Counted from the first letter of the stretch, positions 44,943 through 55,832 are shown. The stretch: DNA of 64,000 nt from Acidovorax sp. SRB_14 (GCF_012932145.1 NZ_MWOK01000002.1:1-64000), one strand, 5' to 3'. Notes: a model not told the origin generated them from the sequence alone. Translations and numbers: made by a program.

Positions 44943-45124
44943 CAACCCATAGTCCTTCATACGCCCTACTGGGGATTGAGGATGTGGAGACGGTTTTTTG
45001 CACCTATGGCAAGTGCCATCCGAGAGAATCGCGAGAAACTGCTAGCCGTGTTGAGGGCCGTGGTGTGAATCGGTGCGATTTCGGTGCAAATTTCACAGGG
45101 CCACGCCAGACCACAAACGGCCAA

Positions 45125-45163
45125 GAAAAAACCCCAGACCAGAGGGATGCTCATGTCTGGGGT
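45125..45163 (-). terminator. Rho-independent terminator of ssrA
   Basis: ACCCCAGAC (45131-45139) pairs with GTCTGGGGT (45155-45163); an A-run to the left gives the U-tract for minus-strand transcripts. It begins 10 bases past the tmRNA 3' end. Confidence 0.9.
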
Positions 45164-45172
45164 TATCTATAG

Positions 45173-45551
45173 TGGTGGAGCTGGCGGGAATTGAACCCGC
45201 GTCCGCAAGCCTTCTTCGGGCAGATCTACATGTTTAGCGGTCTGATTTGAGTCTCGCCTTCAACATCGCGCAGTCGCACGCTATGTTGAACGCCAGTACC
45301 CTTGAATCTCGTTCCATGCCAAGGTACCCGGCCTGGAACCAGCTGACGTAAATAACCTTGCAGCCGGGAGGCTTTACAGCCCCCTTGCCCAGCCCATCAG
45401 CGTGCTGTTGCAAGGCTCACCGGTTTTAGGCGGCGAGTGCGAAACGTTCGTCGTTTGCAGTTAGTTTTTTGAATGCAGATTTACGAGCGCCAATCAAGCT
45501 CGACATGCACCACGCCGATTCCGAACCCACGTCGAAACCAGGGCAGCCCCT
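45173..45551 (-). ncRNA. ssrA: tmRNA (transfer-messenger RNA)
   Basis: A 379-base tmRNA that rescues stalled ribosomes with SmpB. The 5' end GGGGCTGCCCTGGTTTCGAC and the 3' end CGGGTTCAATTCCCGCCAGC plus TCCACCA form the tRNA-like domain, with encoded CCA. The tag frame at 45458-45426 reads ANDERFALAA and stop, the form usual in Bordetella and comamonads. A possible -10 TAAAAT lies about 10 bases before the 5' end, inside the 3' end of gph. Confidence 0.97.
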
Positions 45552-45563
45552 ACAGAACGTATT

Positions 45564-46229
45564 TTAGGCCATGCCCAGCAATTGCAAGAGCCCCAATGGA
45601 GAATTAATCTCTGCATCCGCACGCCACCGGCCCACTTCCACTTCAGCGCCGAGGTATCCATAGGTTGCAGCGACCGTGGCCATGCCGGCTGCTCGGCCTG
45701 CAAGAATGTCGCGTTCGTCGTCACCCACGTACAAGCAATCTGCAGCGGACAACCCCAACCGAGCTGCAGCCTCCCACAGCGGCGCGGGATGGGGCTTTGG
45801 GTGAGGTGTCGTGTCGCCACTCACCACCGTAGAAGCGGTCGCAAACAAAGGTATCTCCCGTGTCAGCGGCTCAGTGAACCGGGCCGCCTTGTTGGTGACA
45901 ACACCCCATACGATATTGCGCGCCAAAATCTGCTGGATCAATTCAGGAACGCCACCGAATACATGGGTGTTCTGGGTCATGCGAGCTTCGTAGTTCGCAA
46001 AAAACTCTTCCCGCATGGCCACGAAATCTGGATGCTCCGGCGTCAACCCAAACGCTTCTCCGAGCATGCCGCGCGCTCCGGCGCCCGCCATCGGCCGGTA
46101 CCGCTCCAAAGGCAGGGAGGGCATGCCACGATCGGTGCGCATCTTGTCGGCAGCGGCACCCAGGTCGGGCGCACTGTCTATCAAGGTGCCGTCCAAATCA
46201 AACAAGACAGCACGCACATTCGGGAACAT
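45564..46229 (-). CDS. gph: Phosphoglycolate phosphatase (HAD family)
   Basis: A 221-residue HAD-superfamily phosphatase. Motif I is FDLDGTLIDSAPDL (nucleophile Asp), motif II is VVTNKAARF and motif III/IV is YVGDDERDILAGRAAGM. It removes phosphate from 2-phosphoglycolate formed in DNA repair or oxygenation. The ATG at 46229 gives the family start after GAGGGG; it follows ubiG by 13 bases, as in many Burkholderiales. Some relatives act on MurNAc-6-phosphate. Confidence 0.9.
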   Translation of the reverse strand: MFPNVRAVLFDLDGTLIDSAPDLGAAADKMRTDRGMPSLPLERYRPMAGAGARGMLGEAFGLTPEHPDFVAMREEFFANYEARMTQNTHVFGGVPELIQQILARNIVWGVVTNKAARFTEPLTREIPLFATASTVVSGDTTPHPKPHPAPLWEAAARLGLSAADCLYVGDDERDILAGRAAGMATVAATYGYLGAEVEVGRWRADAEINSPLGLLQLLGMA

Positions 46230-46242
46230 GGCGGCCCCTCTT

Positions 46243-46953
46243 TCAGGCCGCACGGCGGGTTGCCAGCAGATAGTTCACGCTGGTGTCGGCACTGAGCCAG
46301 TAGCGGCGTGTGATCGGGTTGTATTCCAGCCCACGCGTATGGTGGATATCCAGCTGGGCAGAGCGGCAGTCGGCCGCCAATTCGCTCGGGCGTATGAATT
46401 TGCTGTACTCATGGGTGCCCCGCGGCAACATATTCAGGATGTACTCCGCACCCACGATGGCGAGCACAAAGGCCTTGGCGTTGCGGTTGATGGTCGAGAA
46501 GAACACCCAGCCACCCGGCTTGACCAACTGCGCGCAAGCCCGGACAACGGAGCCCGGGTCAGGCACGTGCTCGAGCATTTCCATGCAGGTGACGGCATCG
46601 AAACTGCCAGGCTGCTCAGCGGCCAGCGATTCCACGCTGACTTCACGATATTCCACGCCTTGGGTCTGCGCTTCCAGCGCATGCAGCTGGGCCACGCGCA
46701 AAGGCTTGGTCGCCAAATCGATGCCGAGTACACGCGCACCCTTGCGCGCCATGGAGTCGGCCAGAATGCCGCCGCCACACCCCACATCGAGCACGCGTTG
46801 GTTTTGCAATGGAGAAATGGAATTGATCCAGTCCAAACGCAAGGGATTGATTTGGTGCAAAGGTCTAAATTCACTTTCCGGATCCCACCAGCGGTGGGCC
46901 AAGTCTGAAAATTTGGCCAGCTCAGAGGGATCTGCATTGACGGTGTGGTTCAT
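46243..46953 (-). CDS. ubiG: UbiG, ubiquinone biosynthesis O-methyltransferase
   Basis: A 236-residue SAM-dependent methyltransferase that performs both O-methylations of ubiquinone synthesis. N-terminal [19 protein letters not shown] is diagnostic. The SAM motif is [17 protein letters not shown], followed by [10 protein letters not shown] and the membrane-associated [16 protein letters not shown]. Forms a two-gene unit with gph. Confidence 0.96.
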   Translation of the reverse strand: MNHTVNADPSELAKFSDLAHRWWDPESEFRPLHQINPLRLDWINSISPLQNQRVLDVGCGGGILADSMARKGARVLGIDLATKPLRVAQLHALEAQTQGVEYREVSVESLAAEQPGSFDAVTCMEMLEHVPDPGSVVRACAQLVKPGGWVFFSTINRNAKAFVLAIVGAEYILNMLPRGTHEYSKFIRPSELAADCRSAQLDIHHTRGLEYNPITRRYWLSADTSVNYLLATRRAA

Positions 46954-46995
46954 GGACTAGATTCTCTACCAGAGTCAGCGGACAGGGCACCCCAT

Positions 46996-47024
46996 AAAAA
47001 AAGCCCCGCGAACGGGGCTTTTTT
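46996..47024 (-). terminator. Rho-independent terminator of the OmpA-family gene
   Basis: AAGCCCCG, loop CGAA, CGGGGCTT, flanked by A- and T-runs. It lies 16 bases past the stop at 47040 and would work in both directions, insulating ubiG from the strongly expressed ompA. Confidence 0.9.
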
Positions 47025-47039
47025 GGGGCAATCAGAAGA

Positions 47040-47681
47040 TTACTTGGCAGCGCGGGTGCCAACTACTTCGATTTCCACGCGGCGGTTCTTGGCGCGGCCT
47101 TCCTTGGTCTTGTTGTCAGCAACAGGCTGCTTTTCGCCCTTGCCTTCGGTGTAGACGCGGTTCTTTTCGATACCCTTGGAAACCAGGTACGCCTTCACGG
47201 CTTCAGAACGGCGCACCGACAGCTTCTGGTTGTAGGCATCGGTACCGATAGAGTCGGTATGACCCACGGCAATGATGACTTCCAGGTTCACGTCCTTGAC
47301 CTTGGACACCAGGTCGTCGAGCTTGGCTTTGCCTTCGGGCTTCAGAACCGACTTGTCGAAGTCGAAGAAGGCGTCTGCAGCGTAGGTGACCTTGGTCGCG
47401 ACGGCGGGAGCCGGTGCGGGAGCAGGAGCCGGTGCAGGAGCGGGAGCAGGTGCAGCAGCAGGGGCTGGAGCAGCGGCAACAGGAACGACCAAAGCGCCAT
47501 CACAACCAGGCGCTGCGGTAGCAGGCGTCCAGTTGGCATCGCGCCAGCACAGCTCGTTCGTGCCGTTCTTCCAGACCAGCTCGTTGGTGCCGTTCTTCCA
47601 GTTGTCGATGGTTTGTGCGCCAGCGGCGGTTGCGAGCGCTGCGGAGGCAAACAACATCGCCACTTTGTTCAATTTCTTCAT
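47040..47681 (-). CDS. ompA: OmpA-family outer membrane protein
   Basis: A 213-residue protein with a signal peptide cleaved near ATAAGA-QTID (about residue 23). A tandem repeat WKNGTNELVWKNGTNELCW follows, then a Pro/Ala linker of repeated AP units (about 65-92). The C-terminal OmpA/MotB domain (about 97-205) has FFDFDKSVLKPEGKAKL, GHTDSIGTDAYNQKLSVRR and NRRVEIEV, which bind peptidoglycan. It lacks an 8-strand barrel, so it is a periplasmic or lipid-free OmpA-like anchor of the comamonad type. Confidence 0.92.
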   Translation of the reverse strand: MKKLNKVAMLFASAALATAAGAQTIDNWKNGTNELVWKNGTNELCWRDANWTPATAAPGCDGALVVPVAAAPAPAAAPAPAPAPAPAPAPAPAVATKVTYAADAFFDFDKSVLKPEGKAKLDDLVSKVKDVNLEVIIAVGHTDSIGTDAYNQKLSVRRSEAVKAYLVSKGIEKNRVYTEGKGEKQPVADNKTKEGRAKNRRVEIEVVGTRAAK

Positions 47682-47904
47682 GGTTCTCCTCTTGGGGAAA
47701 AAGCCGCAGCCGCGCTGCGAATAAGGACGTCATCGGTGACCATCACCAAAAACGTTGAAATGATTGTGCCATACGTAACAGTGGCGGCAGGAGCCCTTTA
47801 GCATCCCTTCCGTAGGACAAAAGCGTAATTGCCGGGATGTGTTGCGCAGGTGCGACAAGCGCTTGCGCCTAAAATGAACGTCCCTTGCAGCCTCCGCCAC
47901 CGCT

Positions 47905-50568
47905 ATGACCCAGTTCGCCAAAGAAACCCTGCCCATCAGCCTTGAAGAAGAGATGCGCCGCAGTTATCTCGATTACGCCATGAGCGTGATCGTGGGTCGG
48001 GCGCTGCCGGATGCGCGCGATGGCCTCAAGCCCGTGCACCGGCGCGTGCTGTTTGCCATGCACGAGCTCAACAACGACTGGAACCGGCCGTACAAGAAGT
48101 CGGCCCGTATCGTCGGCGATGTGATCGGTAAATACCATCCGCACGGCGACAGCGCGGTCTACGACACGATTGTGCGGATGGCGCAAGACTTCTCGTTGCG
48201 CCACATGCTGGTCGATGGCCAGGGCAACTTTGGCTCGGTGGACGGCGACAACGCGGCCGCCATGCGTTACACCGAAATCCGGCTGGCCAAGATCGCCCAC
48301 GAGATGCTGGGAGATATTGACAAGGAAACCGTCGATTTCGGCCCCAACTACGACGGCAGCGAGAAGGAACCCCTGGTCCTGCCCAGCAAGCTGCCCAACC
48401 TGCTCGTCAATGGCTCTTCCGGCATTGCGGTGGGAATGGCTACCAATATTCCCCCGCACAACCTCAATGAGGTGGTCGATGCCTGCCTGCACCTGCTGGC
48501 CCACCCCGAGGCGGGCATCGACGAGCTGATGGAGATCATTCCGGCGCCCGACTTCCCCACAGCCGGCATCATCTATGGCATCAATGGCGTCAAGGATGGT
48601 TACCGCACCGGCCGTGGCCGCGTGATCATGCGCGCCAAATGCCACTTCGAGGACATCGACCGCGGCCAGCGCCAGGCCATCATCGTGGATGAGCTGCCCT
48701 ACCAGGTCAACAAGAAGACGCTGCAGGAGCGCATGGCCGAACTCGTGCATGAAAAGAAGCTCGAAGGCATCAGCCACATCCAGGACGAGTCCGACAAGTC
48801 GGGCATGCGCCTGGTGATCGAGCTCAAGCGCGGCGAGGTGCCCGAGGTGGTGCTCAACAACCTGTACAAGCAGACCCAGCTGCAGGATACCTTCGGCATG
48901 AACATGGTGGCGCTGATCGATGGCCAGCCGCGCCTGTGCAACCTCAAGGACCTGGTCAGCGTCTTTCTGCAGCACCGCCGCGAAGTGGTCACGCGCCGCA
49001 CCGTGTTCGAACTGCGCAAGGCACGCGACCGTGGCCACGTGCTCGAAGGCCTGGCTGTGGCGCTGGCCAACATCGATGATTTCATCGCCATCATCCGCAA
49101 CGCGCCGACGCCGCCGGTCGCCAAGACCGAGCTCATGGCGCGCTCGTGGGACAGCAAGCTGGTGCGCGAAATGCTGACGCGCACCCGCACGGACGGCGGC
49201 ACCATCAATGCCGACGACTACCGCCCCGAAGGGCTGGAGCGCGAATACGGCATGGGACAGGACGGCCTGTACCGCCTCTCCGACACCCAGGCGCAAGAGA
49301 TCCTGCAGATGCGCCTGCAGCGCCTCACCGGCCTGGAGCAGGACAAGATCGTCGCGGAATACAAGGACGTGATGGCGGTCATCGAAGACCTGCTCGACAT
49401 CCTGGCCACGCCCGAGCGCGTCTCGACCATCATTGGCGAAGAGCTCACCGCGATCAAGGCGGAGTTCGGCCAGAGCAAGCTCGGCGCGCGCCGCAGCCTG
49501 GTCGAATACAGCGCGCAAGACCTGTCCACCGAGGACCTGATCACGCCCACCGACATGGTGGTGACCTTGAGCCACACGGGCTACATCAAGAGCCAGCCTT
49601 TGAGCGAATACCGTGCGCAAAAGCGCGGCGGGCGCGGCAAGCAGGCCACGGCGACCAAGGAAGACGACTGGATCGACCAGCTCTTCATCGCCAACACACA
49701 CGACTACATCCTGTGCTTCTCCAACCGCGGACGCCTGTACTGGCTCAAGGTCTGGGAAGTTCCTGCAGGGTCGCGCGGCTCCCGTGGTCGGCCGATCGTG
49801 AACATGTTCCCGCTGCAGGAAGGCGAGAAGATCAACGTCGTGCTGCCGCTCACCGGCGCCATGCGCAGCTTCCCGGCCGACCACTACGTCTTCATGGCGA
49901 CCAGCATGGGCACCGTCAAGAAGACCGCGCTCGATGATTTCTCCAACCCGCGCAAGGGCGGCATCATTGCCGTGAACCTCGACGAGGGCGACTACCTGAT
50001 CGGCGCCGCGCTGACCGACGGCCAGCACGACGTGATGCTGTTCTCCGACGGCGGCAAGGCCGTGCGCTTCGACGAGAACGACGTGCGGCCGCTGGGCCGC
50101 CAGGCACGCGGCGTGCGCGGCATGATGCTCGAAGAAGGACAGAGCGTGATCGCCATGCTGGTGGCCGAGGACGAAAGCCAGAGCGTGCTCACCGCCACCG
50201 AAAACGGCTTTGGCAAGCGCACCGGCATCACCGAGTACACGCGCCATGGCCGCGGCACCAAGGGCATGATCGCCATCCAGCAGTCCGAGCGCAACGGCAA
50301 GGTCGTGGCCGCCACGCTGGTGCATGCCGACGACGAGATCATGCTAATCACCGACCGTGGCGTGTTGGTGCGCACGCGCGTCAGCGAGATCCGCGAGCTC
50401 GGCCGTGCCACGCAGGGCGTGACCTTGATCGCACTGGACGAAGGCGCCAAGCTCAGCGGCCTGCAGCGCATCGTCGAGAACGACGCAGCCGAAGCGGCTG
50501 GAGCCGAGGACGACAGCCAGGACCTCGACGGCACCGCCAGCGACGCACCCGCCACGCCCGACGCCTGA
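47905..50568 (+). CDS. gyrA: DNA gyrase subunit A
   Basis: An 887-residue topoisomerase II A subunit that, with GyrB, introduces negative supercoils. The catalytic tyrosine is Tyr122 in AAAMRYTE. The quinolone region has Ser83 and Asp87 in [10 protein letters not shown], the sensitive state. The GyrA box is QAKRGGRGK-like, here [17 protein letters not shown] (about 570-585), and six beta-pinwheel blades follow. The C-terminus ends in an acidic tail. First gene of a run with serC-pheA-tyrA-aroA/cmk; a dispersed repeat separates it from serC. Confidence 0.97.
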   Translation: MTQFAKETLPISLEEEMRRSYLDYAMSVIVGRALPDARDGLKPVHRRVLFAMHELNNDWNRPYKKSARIVGDVIGKYHPHGDSAVYDTIVRMAQDFSLRHMLVDGQGNFGSVDGDNAAAMRYTEIRLAKIAHEMLGDIDKETVDFGPNYDGSEKEPLVLPSKLPNLLVNGSSGIAVGMATNIPPHNLNEVVDACLHLLAHPEAGIDELMEIIPAPDFPTAGIIYGINGVKDGYRTGRGRVIMRAKCHFEDIDRGQRQAIIVDELPYQVNKKTLQERMAELVHEKKLEGISHIQDESDKSGMRLVIELKRGEVPEVVLNNLYKQTQLQDTFGMNMVALIDGQPRLCNLKDLVSVFLQHRREVVTRRTVFELRKARDRGHVLEGLAVALANIDDFIAIIRNAPTPPVAKTELMARSWDSKLVREMLTRTRTDGGTINADDYRPEGLEREYGMGQDGLYRLSDTQAQEILQMRLQRLTGLEQDKIVAEYKDVMAVIEDLLDILATPERVSTIIGEELTAIKAEFGQSKLGARRSLVEYSAQDLSTEDLITPTDMVVTLSHTGYIKSQPLSEYRAQKRGGRGKQATATKEDDWIDQLFIANTHDYILCFSNRGRLYWLKVWEVPAGSRGSRGRPIVNMFPLQEGEKINVVLPLTGAMRSFPADHYVFMATSMGTVKKTALDDFSNPRKGGIIAVNLDEGDYLIGAALTDGQHDVMLFSDGGKAVRFDENDVRPLGRQARGVRGMMLEEGQSVIAMLVAEDESQSVLTATENGFGKRTGITEYTRHGRGTKGMIAIQQSERNGKVVAATLVHADDEIMLITDRGVLVRTRVSEIRELGRATQGVTLIALDEGAKLSGLQRIVENDAAEAAGAEDDSQDLDGTASDAPATPDA

Positions 50569-50613
50569 ACGCACGCGCGCCCTGCCACACCCAGGATGGG
50601 GCGGGTGCCTGCA

Positions 50614-50670
50614 CTATTTATTTGATAGCCATCAGCGCTTACTGCATAAGCGTTTGAGCCACTTTTGACC
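50614..50670 (+). repeat. Dispersed short repeat, copy between gyrA and serC
   Basis: Reads TTTGATAGCCATCAGCGCTT, then ACTGCATAAGCG, TTTGAGCC. It ends 10 bases before the serC ATG, so it forms much of the serC leader. Confidence 0.7.
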
Positions 50671-50679
50671 ACAAATACC

Positions 50680-51789
50680 ATGCAACGCCCCTACAACTTC
50701 TCCGCCGGCCCGGCGGCCATCCCCGCCGAGGTCCTGGAGCAGGCCGCCGCCGAAATGCTCGACTGGCATGGCAGCGGCATGGGCGTGATGGAGATGAGCC
50801 ACCGCGGCAAGGAATTCGTCTCCATCTGCGAGCAGGCCGAGGCCGACCTGCGCGAACTGCTGGCCGTGCCGGCAGAGTTCAGGATCCTGTTCATGCAGGG
50901 CGGCGGCCTGGCCGAAAACGCCATCGTGCCGCTGAACCTCTCGCGCGCGGCCACCGTGGACTTCGTCGTCACCGGCAGCTGGAGCCAGAAGTCGCAAAAG
51001 GAAGCGCGCAAGTACGCCGCCGAGGTGAACGTCATCGCCTCGGGCGAGGACAGCGGCTTCACCACCCTGCCCGACCCGGCCCGCTGGCAGCCCAGCCGCG
51101 GCGCCAGCTACCTGCACATCTGCAGCAACGAGACCATCCACGGCATCGAATTCCACGAACTGCCCGACCTCCGGGCGCTGGGCAGCGACGCGCCGCTGGT
51201 GATCGATTTCTCGTCGCAGGTGGCATCGCGCCCCGTCGACTGGTCGCGCGTCGGGCTGGCCTTTGGCGGCGCGCAAAAGAACATCGGGCCCGCCGGCCTG
51301 ACCATCGTCGTGGTGCGCGAAGACCTGCTGGGCCACGCACTGGCGGCCTGCCCGAGCGCGTTCGACTACCGCATCGTGGCCGAGCACCACTCGATGTACA
51401 ACACGCCGCCCACCTGGGGCATCTACGTGGCCGGCCTCACCTTCCAGTGGCTCAAGCGCCAGCGCGAGGGCGCTGCCAGCGGCGTGGCCGCGATGGAGCT
51501 GCGCAACAAGGCCAAGGCCCAGCTGCTCTACGACACCATCGACCGGTCGCAGTTCTATGTGAACAAGGTGGCACCCCACTGCCGCTCGCGCATGAACATT
51601 CCCTTTTTCCTGCAAGACGAAACCCGCAACGACGCCTTCCTGGCCGGCGCGCGCGCGCGCGGCCTGCTGCAGCTCAAGGGCCACAAGTCCGTGGGCGGCA
51701 TGCGCGCCAGCCTCTACAACGCCATGCCGCTGGCCGGCGTGCAGGCGCTGGTGGAGTACATGAAAGCCTTCGAGCAGCAGCACGCCTGA
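50680..51789 (+). CDS. serC: Phosphoserine aminotransferase
   Basis: A 369-residue PLP enzyme of serine and pyridoxal-phosphate synthesis that converts 3-phosphohydroxypyruvate to phosphoserine. Family start is [18 protein letters not shown] Lys200 is in [29 protein letters not shown] near the end is the substrate-binding arginine region. The ATG at 50680 is chosen over an upstream TTG because it gives the family start. Followed 7 bases later by pheA. Confidence 0.96.
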   Translation: MQRPYNFSAGPAAIPAEVLEQAAAEMLDWHGSGMGVMEMSHRGKEFVSICEQAEADLRELLAVPAEFRILFMQGGGLAENAIVPLNLSRAATVDFVVTGSWSQKSQKEARKYAAEVNVIASGEDSGFTTLPDPARWQPSRGASYLHICSNETIHGIEFHELPDLRALGSDAPLVIDFSSQVASRPVDWSRVGLAFGGAQKNIGPAGLTIVVVREDLLGHALAACPSAFDYRIVAEHHSMYNTPPTWGIYVAGLTFQWLKRQREGAASGVAAMELRNKAKAQLLYDTIDRSQFYVNKVAPHCRSRMNIPFFLQDETRNDAFLAGARARGLLQLKGHKSVGGMRASLYNAMPLAGVQALVEYMKAFEQQHA

Positions 51790-51796
51790 GCCCCCG

Positions 51797-52894
51797 ATGA
51801 CGACACCCCAAGCCTCCCCCGACCTCGCCAGCCTGCGCGTGCAGATCGACAACATCGACCAGCAGCTGCTGGCCCTGCTGAACCAGCGCGCCCTGGTGGC
51901 CGAGCGCGTCGGCGAAGTCAAGAAGCGCGAAGGCACGCCCTTCTTCCGCCCCGACCGCGTGGCCCAGGTGATCCAGAAGATCGAGGACGCCAACCCCGGC
52001 CCGCTCAAGAGCGCCCATGTGTCGGCGATCTGGCGCGAGATCATGTCGGCCTGCCTGGCGCTCGAATCGCCCCAGCGCGTCGCCGTCCTGGGCCCCGAGG
52101 GCACGTTCTGCGAGCAGGCCGCCGTCGAATATTTCGGCGGCGCGGCCGACCTGATGTACTGCAGCAGCTTCGACGAGGTGTTCCACGCGACGGCAGCCGG
52201 CAGCGCGCAGTACGGCGTGGTCGGCGTGGAGAACTCGACCGAGGGCGTGGTCACGCGCTCGCTCGACATGTTCCTGCACACCCCCACCCATGTGGTCGGC
52301 GAGGTCAGCCTGCTGATCCGGCACAACCTGATGCGCCAGACCAACTCGCTCGACGGCATCGAGGCCGTGCTGGCGCACCCCCAGGCGCTGGCGCAATGCC
52401 AGGCCTGGCTGTCCAAGCACCTGCCGCACGCCGAGCGCCGCCCAGTGTCGAGCAATGCCGAAGGCGCCCGCCTGTCGGCCACCAACCCGGCCTGGGCGGC
52501 CCTGTCGAGCGAACGCGCGGCCCAGCAGTTCGGCCTGCACATCGTGGCCCACGCGATCCAGGACGACGCCTACAACCGAACCCGCTTTGCCATCATCTGC
52601 CTGCCGCACACGCTGCAGACGCCGCCGCCGTCGGGCCACGACTGCACCAGCCTCATCGTCTCGGTGCCCAACCACCCGGGCGCAGTGCACGACCTGCTGG
52701 TGCCGCTCAAGCGGCACGGCGTCTCGATGACGCGCTTCGAGTCGCGCCCGGCGCGCACCGGCCAGTGGGAATACTATTTCTACATCGACCTCGACGGCCA
52801 CCCGAGCCAGCCCCATGTCAGCGCCGCGCTGGCCGAGCTGCGCAGCCTGTGCGCTTTCTACAAGGTGCTGGGCACGTACCCGGTCGCCCCCTGA
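51797..52894 (+). CDS. pheA: Chorismate mutase / prephenate dehydratase (P-protein)
   Basis: A 365-residue bifunctional enzyme of phenylalanine synthesis. The N-terminal chorismate mutase domain (about 1-90) has LRVQIDNIDQQLLALLNQRA. The prephenate dehydratase domain follows with VAVLGPEGTFCEQAA and the catalytic ENSTEGVV. The ACT domain (about 275-355) with VPNHPGAVHDLL and RFESRPARTG binds phenylalanine for feedback inhibition. tyrA follows after 10 bases. Confidence 0.96.
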   Translation: MTTPQASPDLASLRVQIDNIDQQLLALLNQRALVAERVGEVKKREGTPFFRPDRVAQVIQKIEDANPGPLKSAHVSAIWREIMSACLALESPQRVAVLGPEGTFCEQAAVEYFGGAADLMYCSSFDEVFHATAAGSAQYGVVGVENSTEGVVTRSLDMFLHTPTHVVGEVSLLIRHNLMRQTNSLDGIEAVLAHPQALAQCQAWLSKHLPHAERRPVSSNAEGARLSATNPAWAALSSERAAQQFGLHIVAHAIQDDAYNRTRFAIICLPHTLQTPPPSGHDCTSLIVSVPNHPGAVHDLLVPLKRHGVSMTRFESRPARTGQWEYYFYIDLDGHPSQPHVSAALAELRSLCAFYKVLGTYPVAP

Positions 52895-52904
52895 GGACCG
52901 CCGC

Positions 52905-53789
52905 ATGTTTGAACAATTGGGACTGATTGGCTGCGGCCTCATGGGCGGCTCGTTCGCCCTGGCCATGAAAAAGGCCGGCCTGGTGCAGCGCGTGGTCGGC
53001 TACAGCAAGTCGCCCTCCACCACCGACCGCGCGCGCCAGCTGGGCGTGATCGACGTGGAAGCCCCCTCGGCCCTGCTGGCCGTGGCCGGCGCCGACATCG
53101 TGCTGCTGGCCGTGCCGGTCGCGGCCACCGAAGCCACGCTCCGGGCCATCAAGCACCTGGTCACGCCGCAGATGCTGGTGATGGATGTGGGCTCGACCAA
53201 GGTCGACGTGGTGCAGGCGGCGCGCCGCGCGCTGCGCGACCAGGTAGGCTCGTTCGTGCCGGCCCATCCCATCACGGGACGCGAAGTCTCGGGGGTGGAG
53301 CACGCCGAAGCCACTCTCTACAGCGGCCGCCATGTGATCCTGACGCCCACCGAACGCACGCTCACCGCACAGCTGCACAAGGCGCAGGAGCTGTGGACGG
53401 CCCTGGGCTGCCGCGTCAGCAGCATGTCGCCCGAGTCGCACGACGCGGCTTTCGCGGCCGTCAGCCACCTGCCGCACTTGCTGGCGTTCGCGCTGGTCAA
53501 CGGCATCATGGGCCAGCCGCAGGCGGACAGCTTTCTGTCGCTGGCCGGCCCGGGCTTTCGCGACTTCACCCGCATCGCCGCCAGCGATCCGAAGATGTGG
53601 CGCGACATCCTGCTGGCCAACCGCGAGGACATCCTTTCCCAGTCCAGCCTCTTCCAGCAGGCCTTGCAGCAGTTCGAGCAGGCGATGCGCGGCAACGACG
53701 CGCAAGCCGTCGAGGACATGGTCACCTTGGCGAGTGAAACCCGCGCCCACTGGCACATGGGCGCACAGCGCACCAGCGAGCCCCACTGA
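52905..53789 (+). CDS. tyrA: Prephenate dehydrogenase
   Basis: A 294-residue NAD-dependent enzyme of tyrosine synthesis, converting prephenate (or arogenate) to 4-hydroxyphenylpyruvate (or tyrosine). The Rossmann motif is LIGCGLMGGSFALAM (7-21), and HPITGREVSGVEHA holds the catalytic histidine. The ATG at 52905 matches the family start. The stop is followed directly by the aroA ATG at 53790. Confidence 0.94.
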   Translation: MFEQLGLIGCGLMGGSFALAMKKAGLVQRVVGYSKSPSTTDRARQLGVIDVEAPSALLAVAGADIVLLAVPVAATEATLRAIKHLVTPQMLVMDVGSTKVDVVQAARRALRDQVGSFVPAHPITGREVSGVEHAEATLYSGRHVILTPTERTLTAQLHKAQELWTALGCRVSSMSPESHDAAFAAVSHLPHLLAFALVNGIMGQPQADSFLSLAGPGFRDFTRIAASDPKMWRDILLANREDILSQSSLFQQALQQFEQAMRGNDAQAVEDMVTLASETRAHWHMGAQRTSEPH

Positions 53790-55832
53790 ATGTTCAGCAC
53801 CGCCTTTCTCGACATCCCCCCGCTGCAGACGGCGCACGGCAGCCTCCACCTGCCGGGCTCGAAGAGCATCTCCAACCGCGTGCTGCTGCTGGCTGCGCTC
53901 AGCCACGGCACCACCACGGTGCACGACCTGCTGGCCTCCGACGACACGCGCGTGATGCTCGATGCACTGCGCCAGCTCGGCTGCACCGTCGAGGAGGACG
54001 GCGCACCACTGCGCATCACCGGCCTGGGCGGGCGCACGCCCACCTCGCCCACTGAGCTCTTCCTGGGCAACGCCGGCACCGCCATGCGCCCGCTCGCGGC
54101 TGCGCTGGCACTACTGGGCGGCGAATACCGCCTCAGCGGCGTCGCGCGCATGCACGAGCGCCCGATCGGCGACCTCGTCGATGCACTGCGCCAGCTGGGT
54201 TGCCAGATCGAGTACCTGGGCAACGCAGGCTATCCGCCGCTGCGCATCGCCCAGGCCGCCAGTGTGCCCGCGCTGTCGCTGGCCGCGCCGATCCGCGTGC
54301 GCGGCGACGTCTCCAGCCAGTTCCTGACGGCGCTGCTGATGGCGCTGCCACTGGCCGCCACGCGGCAGGACGTAGTCATCGAGGTCGTGGGCGAGCTGAT
54401 CTCGCGCCCCTACATCGCCATCACCCTGCATTTGCTGGCGCGCTTTGGCATTGCCGTGGCCAACGACAACTGGCAGCACTTCACCATCCCCGCCGGCAGC
54501 CGCTACCAGTCGCCCGGCAGCGTCCATGTCGAGTCCGACGCCTCGTCAGCTAGCTATTTCATAGCACTTGGCGCAATAGCAGAAAGCGCTGGAGGCCAAA
54601 ACGGCATCAAAATCATGGGCGTGGGCCTGGATTCCATCCAGGGCGACATCCGCTTTGTCGACGCTGCGCGCGCCATGGGCGCCCAGATCAGCGGCGGCCC
54701 CCACTGGCTGCAGGTGGCGCGCGGCGCCTGGCCGCTCAAGGCCATCGAACTCGACTGCAACCACATCCCCGACGCCGCGATGACGCTGGCCGTGATGGCG
54801 CTGTACGCCGATGGCACCACCACGCTGCGCAACATCGCCAGCTGGCGCGTCAAGGAAACCGACCGCCTGGCGGCCATGGCCTGCGAGCTGCGCAAGCTCG
54901 GCGCCACCGTGGAGGAAGGCGCCGACTACCTGCGCATCACGCCCCCGACCACGCCCGCCGACTGGCGCGCCGCCAGCATCCGCACCTACGACGACCACCG
55001 CATCGCTATGTGCTTTTCGCTGGCGGCCTTCAATCCCGCGGGGCTGCCGGTGCGCATTGAAGATCCGCAGTGCGTCGCCAAGACCTTTCCGGACTATTTC
55101 GAGGCCTTGTTCTCCGTCGTGCACACACCGCCCGCCGCCATCCCGGTGATATGCATCGACGGCCCCACCGCGTCGGGCAAGGGCACCGTGGCCGAGACCC
55201 TGGCGCAGCAGCTGGGCTATGCCTTTCTCGACTCCGGCTCGCTCTACCGCATCGCTGCGCTGGCCGCCGTGCGGGCCGGGCTGCCGATAGACGCCGGCCA
55301 TGAATCCGCCATTGCCGCTCTGGCGGGCGCACTCGATGTGCGCTTCGAGAACCACCGGGTCTGGTTGGCCGGCGACGACGTCACCGCGGCCATCCGCACC
55401 GAAGAGGCCGGCATGAATGCGTCGCGCGTCTCCGCCCTTCCCGCCGTGCGCCAGGCACTGGTCGGCCTGCAGCACAGCTTTCAGCGCCTGCCGGGCCTAG
55501 TCGCCGACGGGCGCGACATGGGCACCGTGATCTTTCCGCAGGCGCCGCTCAAGGTGTACCTCACCGCCAGCGCCGAATGCCGCGCCGAGCGCCGGCACAA
55601 ACAATTGATTTCTAAAGGGATTTCCATTAAAATAGCCGACCTTCGCGCCGACTTGGAGGCGCGCGATGCACGGGACATGTCCCGCAGTGCCGCGCCCTTG
55701 AAGCAGGCGCAAGATGCTGTGCCACTGGACAGCTCCAGCCTGTCGGTCGAGCAGACCGTGCAGCTGGTCAGCCATCTGTGGCAGCAGCGACAGCCTTTCG
55801 CGCCTGGCGCGCAGGGCGATAAAGGGGCTTGA
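53790..55832 (+). CDS. aroA/cmk: EPSP synthase fused to cytidylate kinase
   Basis: A 680-residue bifunctional protein. The N-terminal part (about 1-445) is 3-phosphoshikimate 1-carboxyvinyltransferase, with [10 protein letters not shown] (Lys25), [13 protein letters not shown] and [12 protein letters not shown], the sixth step of the shikimate path. The C-terminal part (from about 452) is cytidylate kinase with P-loop [10 protein letters not shown] (about 457-466) and [10 protein letters not shown]. The fusion is known in comamonads. Residues about 254-271, in a variable loop, are coded by a dispersed repeat (54550-54602). Confidence 0.95.
   Translation: MFSTAFLDIPPLQTAHGSLHLPGSKSISNRVLLLAALSHGTTTVHDLLASDDTRVMLDALRQLGCTVEEDGAPLRITGLGGRTPTSPTELFLGNAGTAMRPLAAALALLGGEYRLSGVARMHERPIGDLVDALRQLGCQIEYLGNAGYPPLRIAQAASVPALSLAAPIRVRGDVSSQFLTALLMALPLAATRQDVVIEVVGELISRPYIAITLHLLARFGIAVANDNWQHFTIPAGSRYQSPGSVHVESDASSASYFIALGAIAESAGGQNGIKIMGVGLDSIQGDIRFVDAARAMGAQISGGPHWLQVARGAWPLKAIELDCNHIPDAAMTLAVMALYADGTTTLRNIASWRVKETDRLAAMACELRKLGATVEEGADYLRITPPTTPADWRAASIRTYDDHRIAMCFSLAAFNPAGLPVRIEDPQCVAKTFPDYFEALFSVVHTPPAAIPVICIDGPTASGKGTVAETLAQQLGYAFLDSGSLYRIAALAAVRAGLPIDAGHESAIAALAGALDVRFENHRVWLAGDDVTAAIRTEEAGMNASRVSALPAVRQALVGLQHSFQRLPGLVADGRDMGTVIFPQAPLKVYLTASAECRAERRHKQLISKGISIKIADLRADLEARDARDMSRSAAPLKQAQDAVPLDSSSLSVEQTVQLVSHLWQQRQPFAPGAQGDKGA
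54550..54602 (+). repeat. Dispersed short repeat, copy inside aroA
   Basis: Reads AGCTATTTCATAGCACTTGG, then CGCAATAGCAGAAAGCGC and TGGAGGCCAAAAC. It keeps the reading frame and codes for residues of a surface loop where other AroA proteins differ in length. Confidence 0.6.

Noticed and set aside
44943-45124. Integrated element at tRNA-Arg/ssrA
   Set aside because: Such loci are common integration sites, but there is no integrase, no repeated tRNA 3' end and only about 180 bases of sequence.
48151-48165. Quinolone-resistance changes in gyrA
   Set aside because: Ser83 and Asp87 are both the sensitive residues.
47869-50325. 818-residue frame opposite gyrA
   Set aside because: It mirrors gyrA codons, is His/Asp/Ala-rich and matches no family; a shadow produced by high GC.
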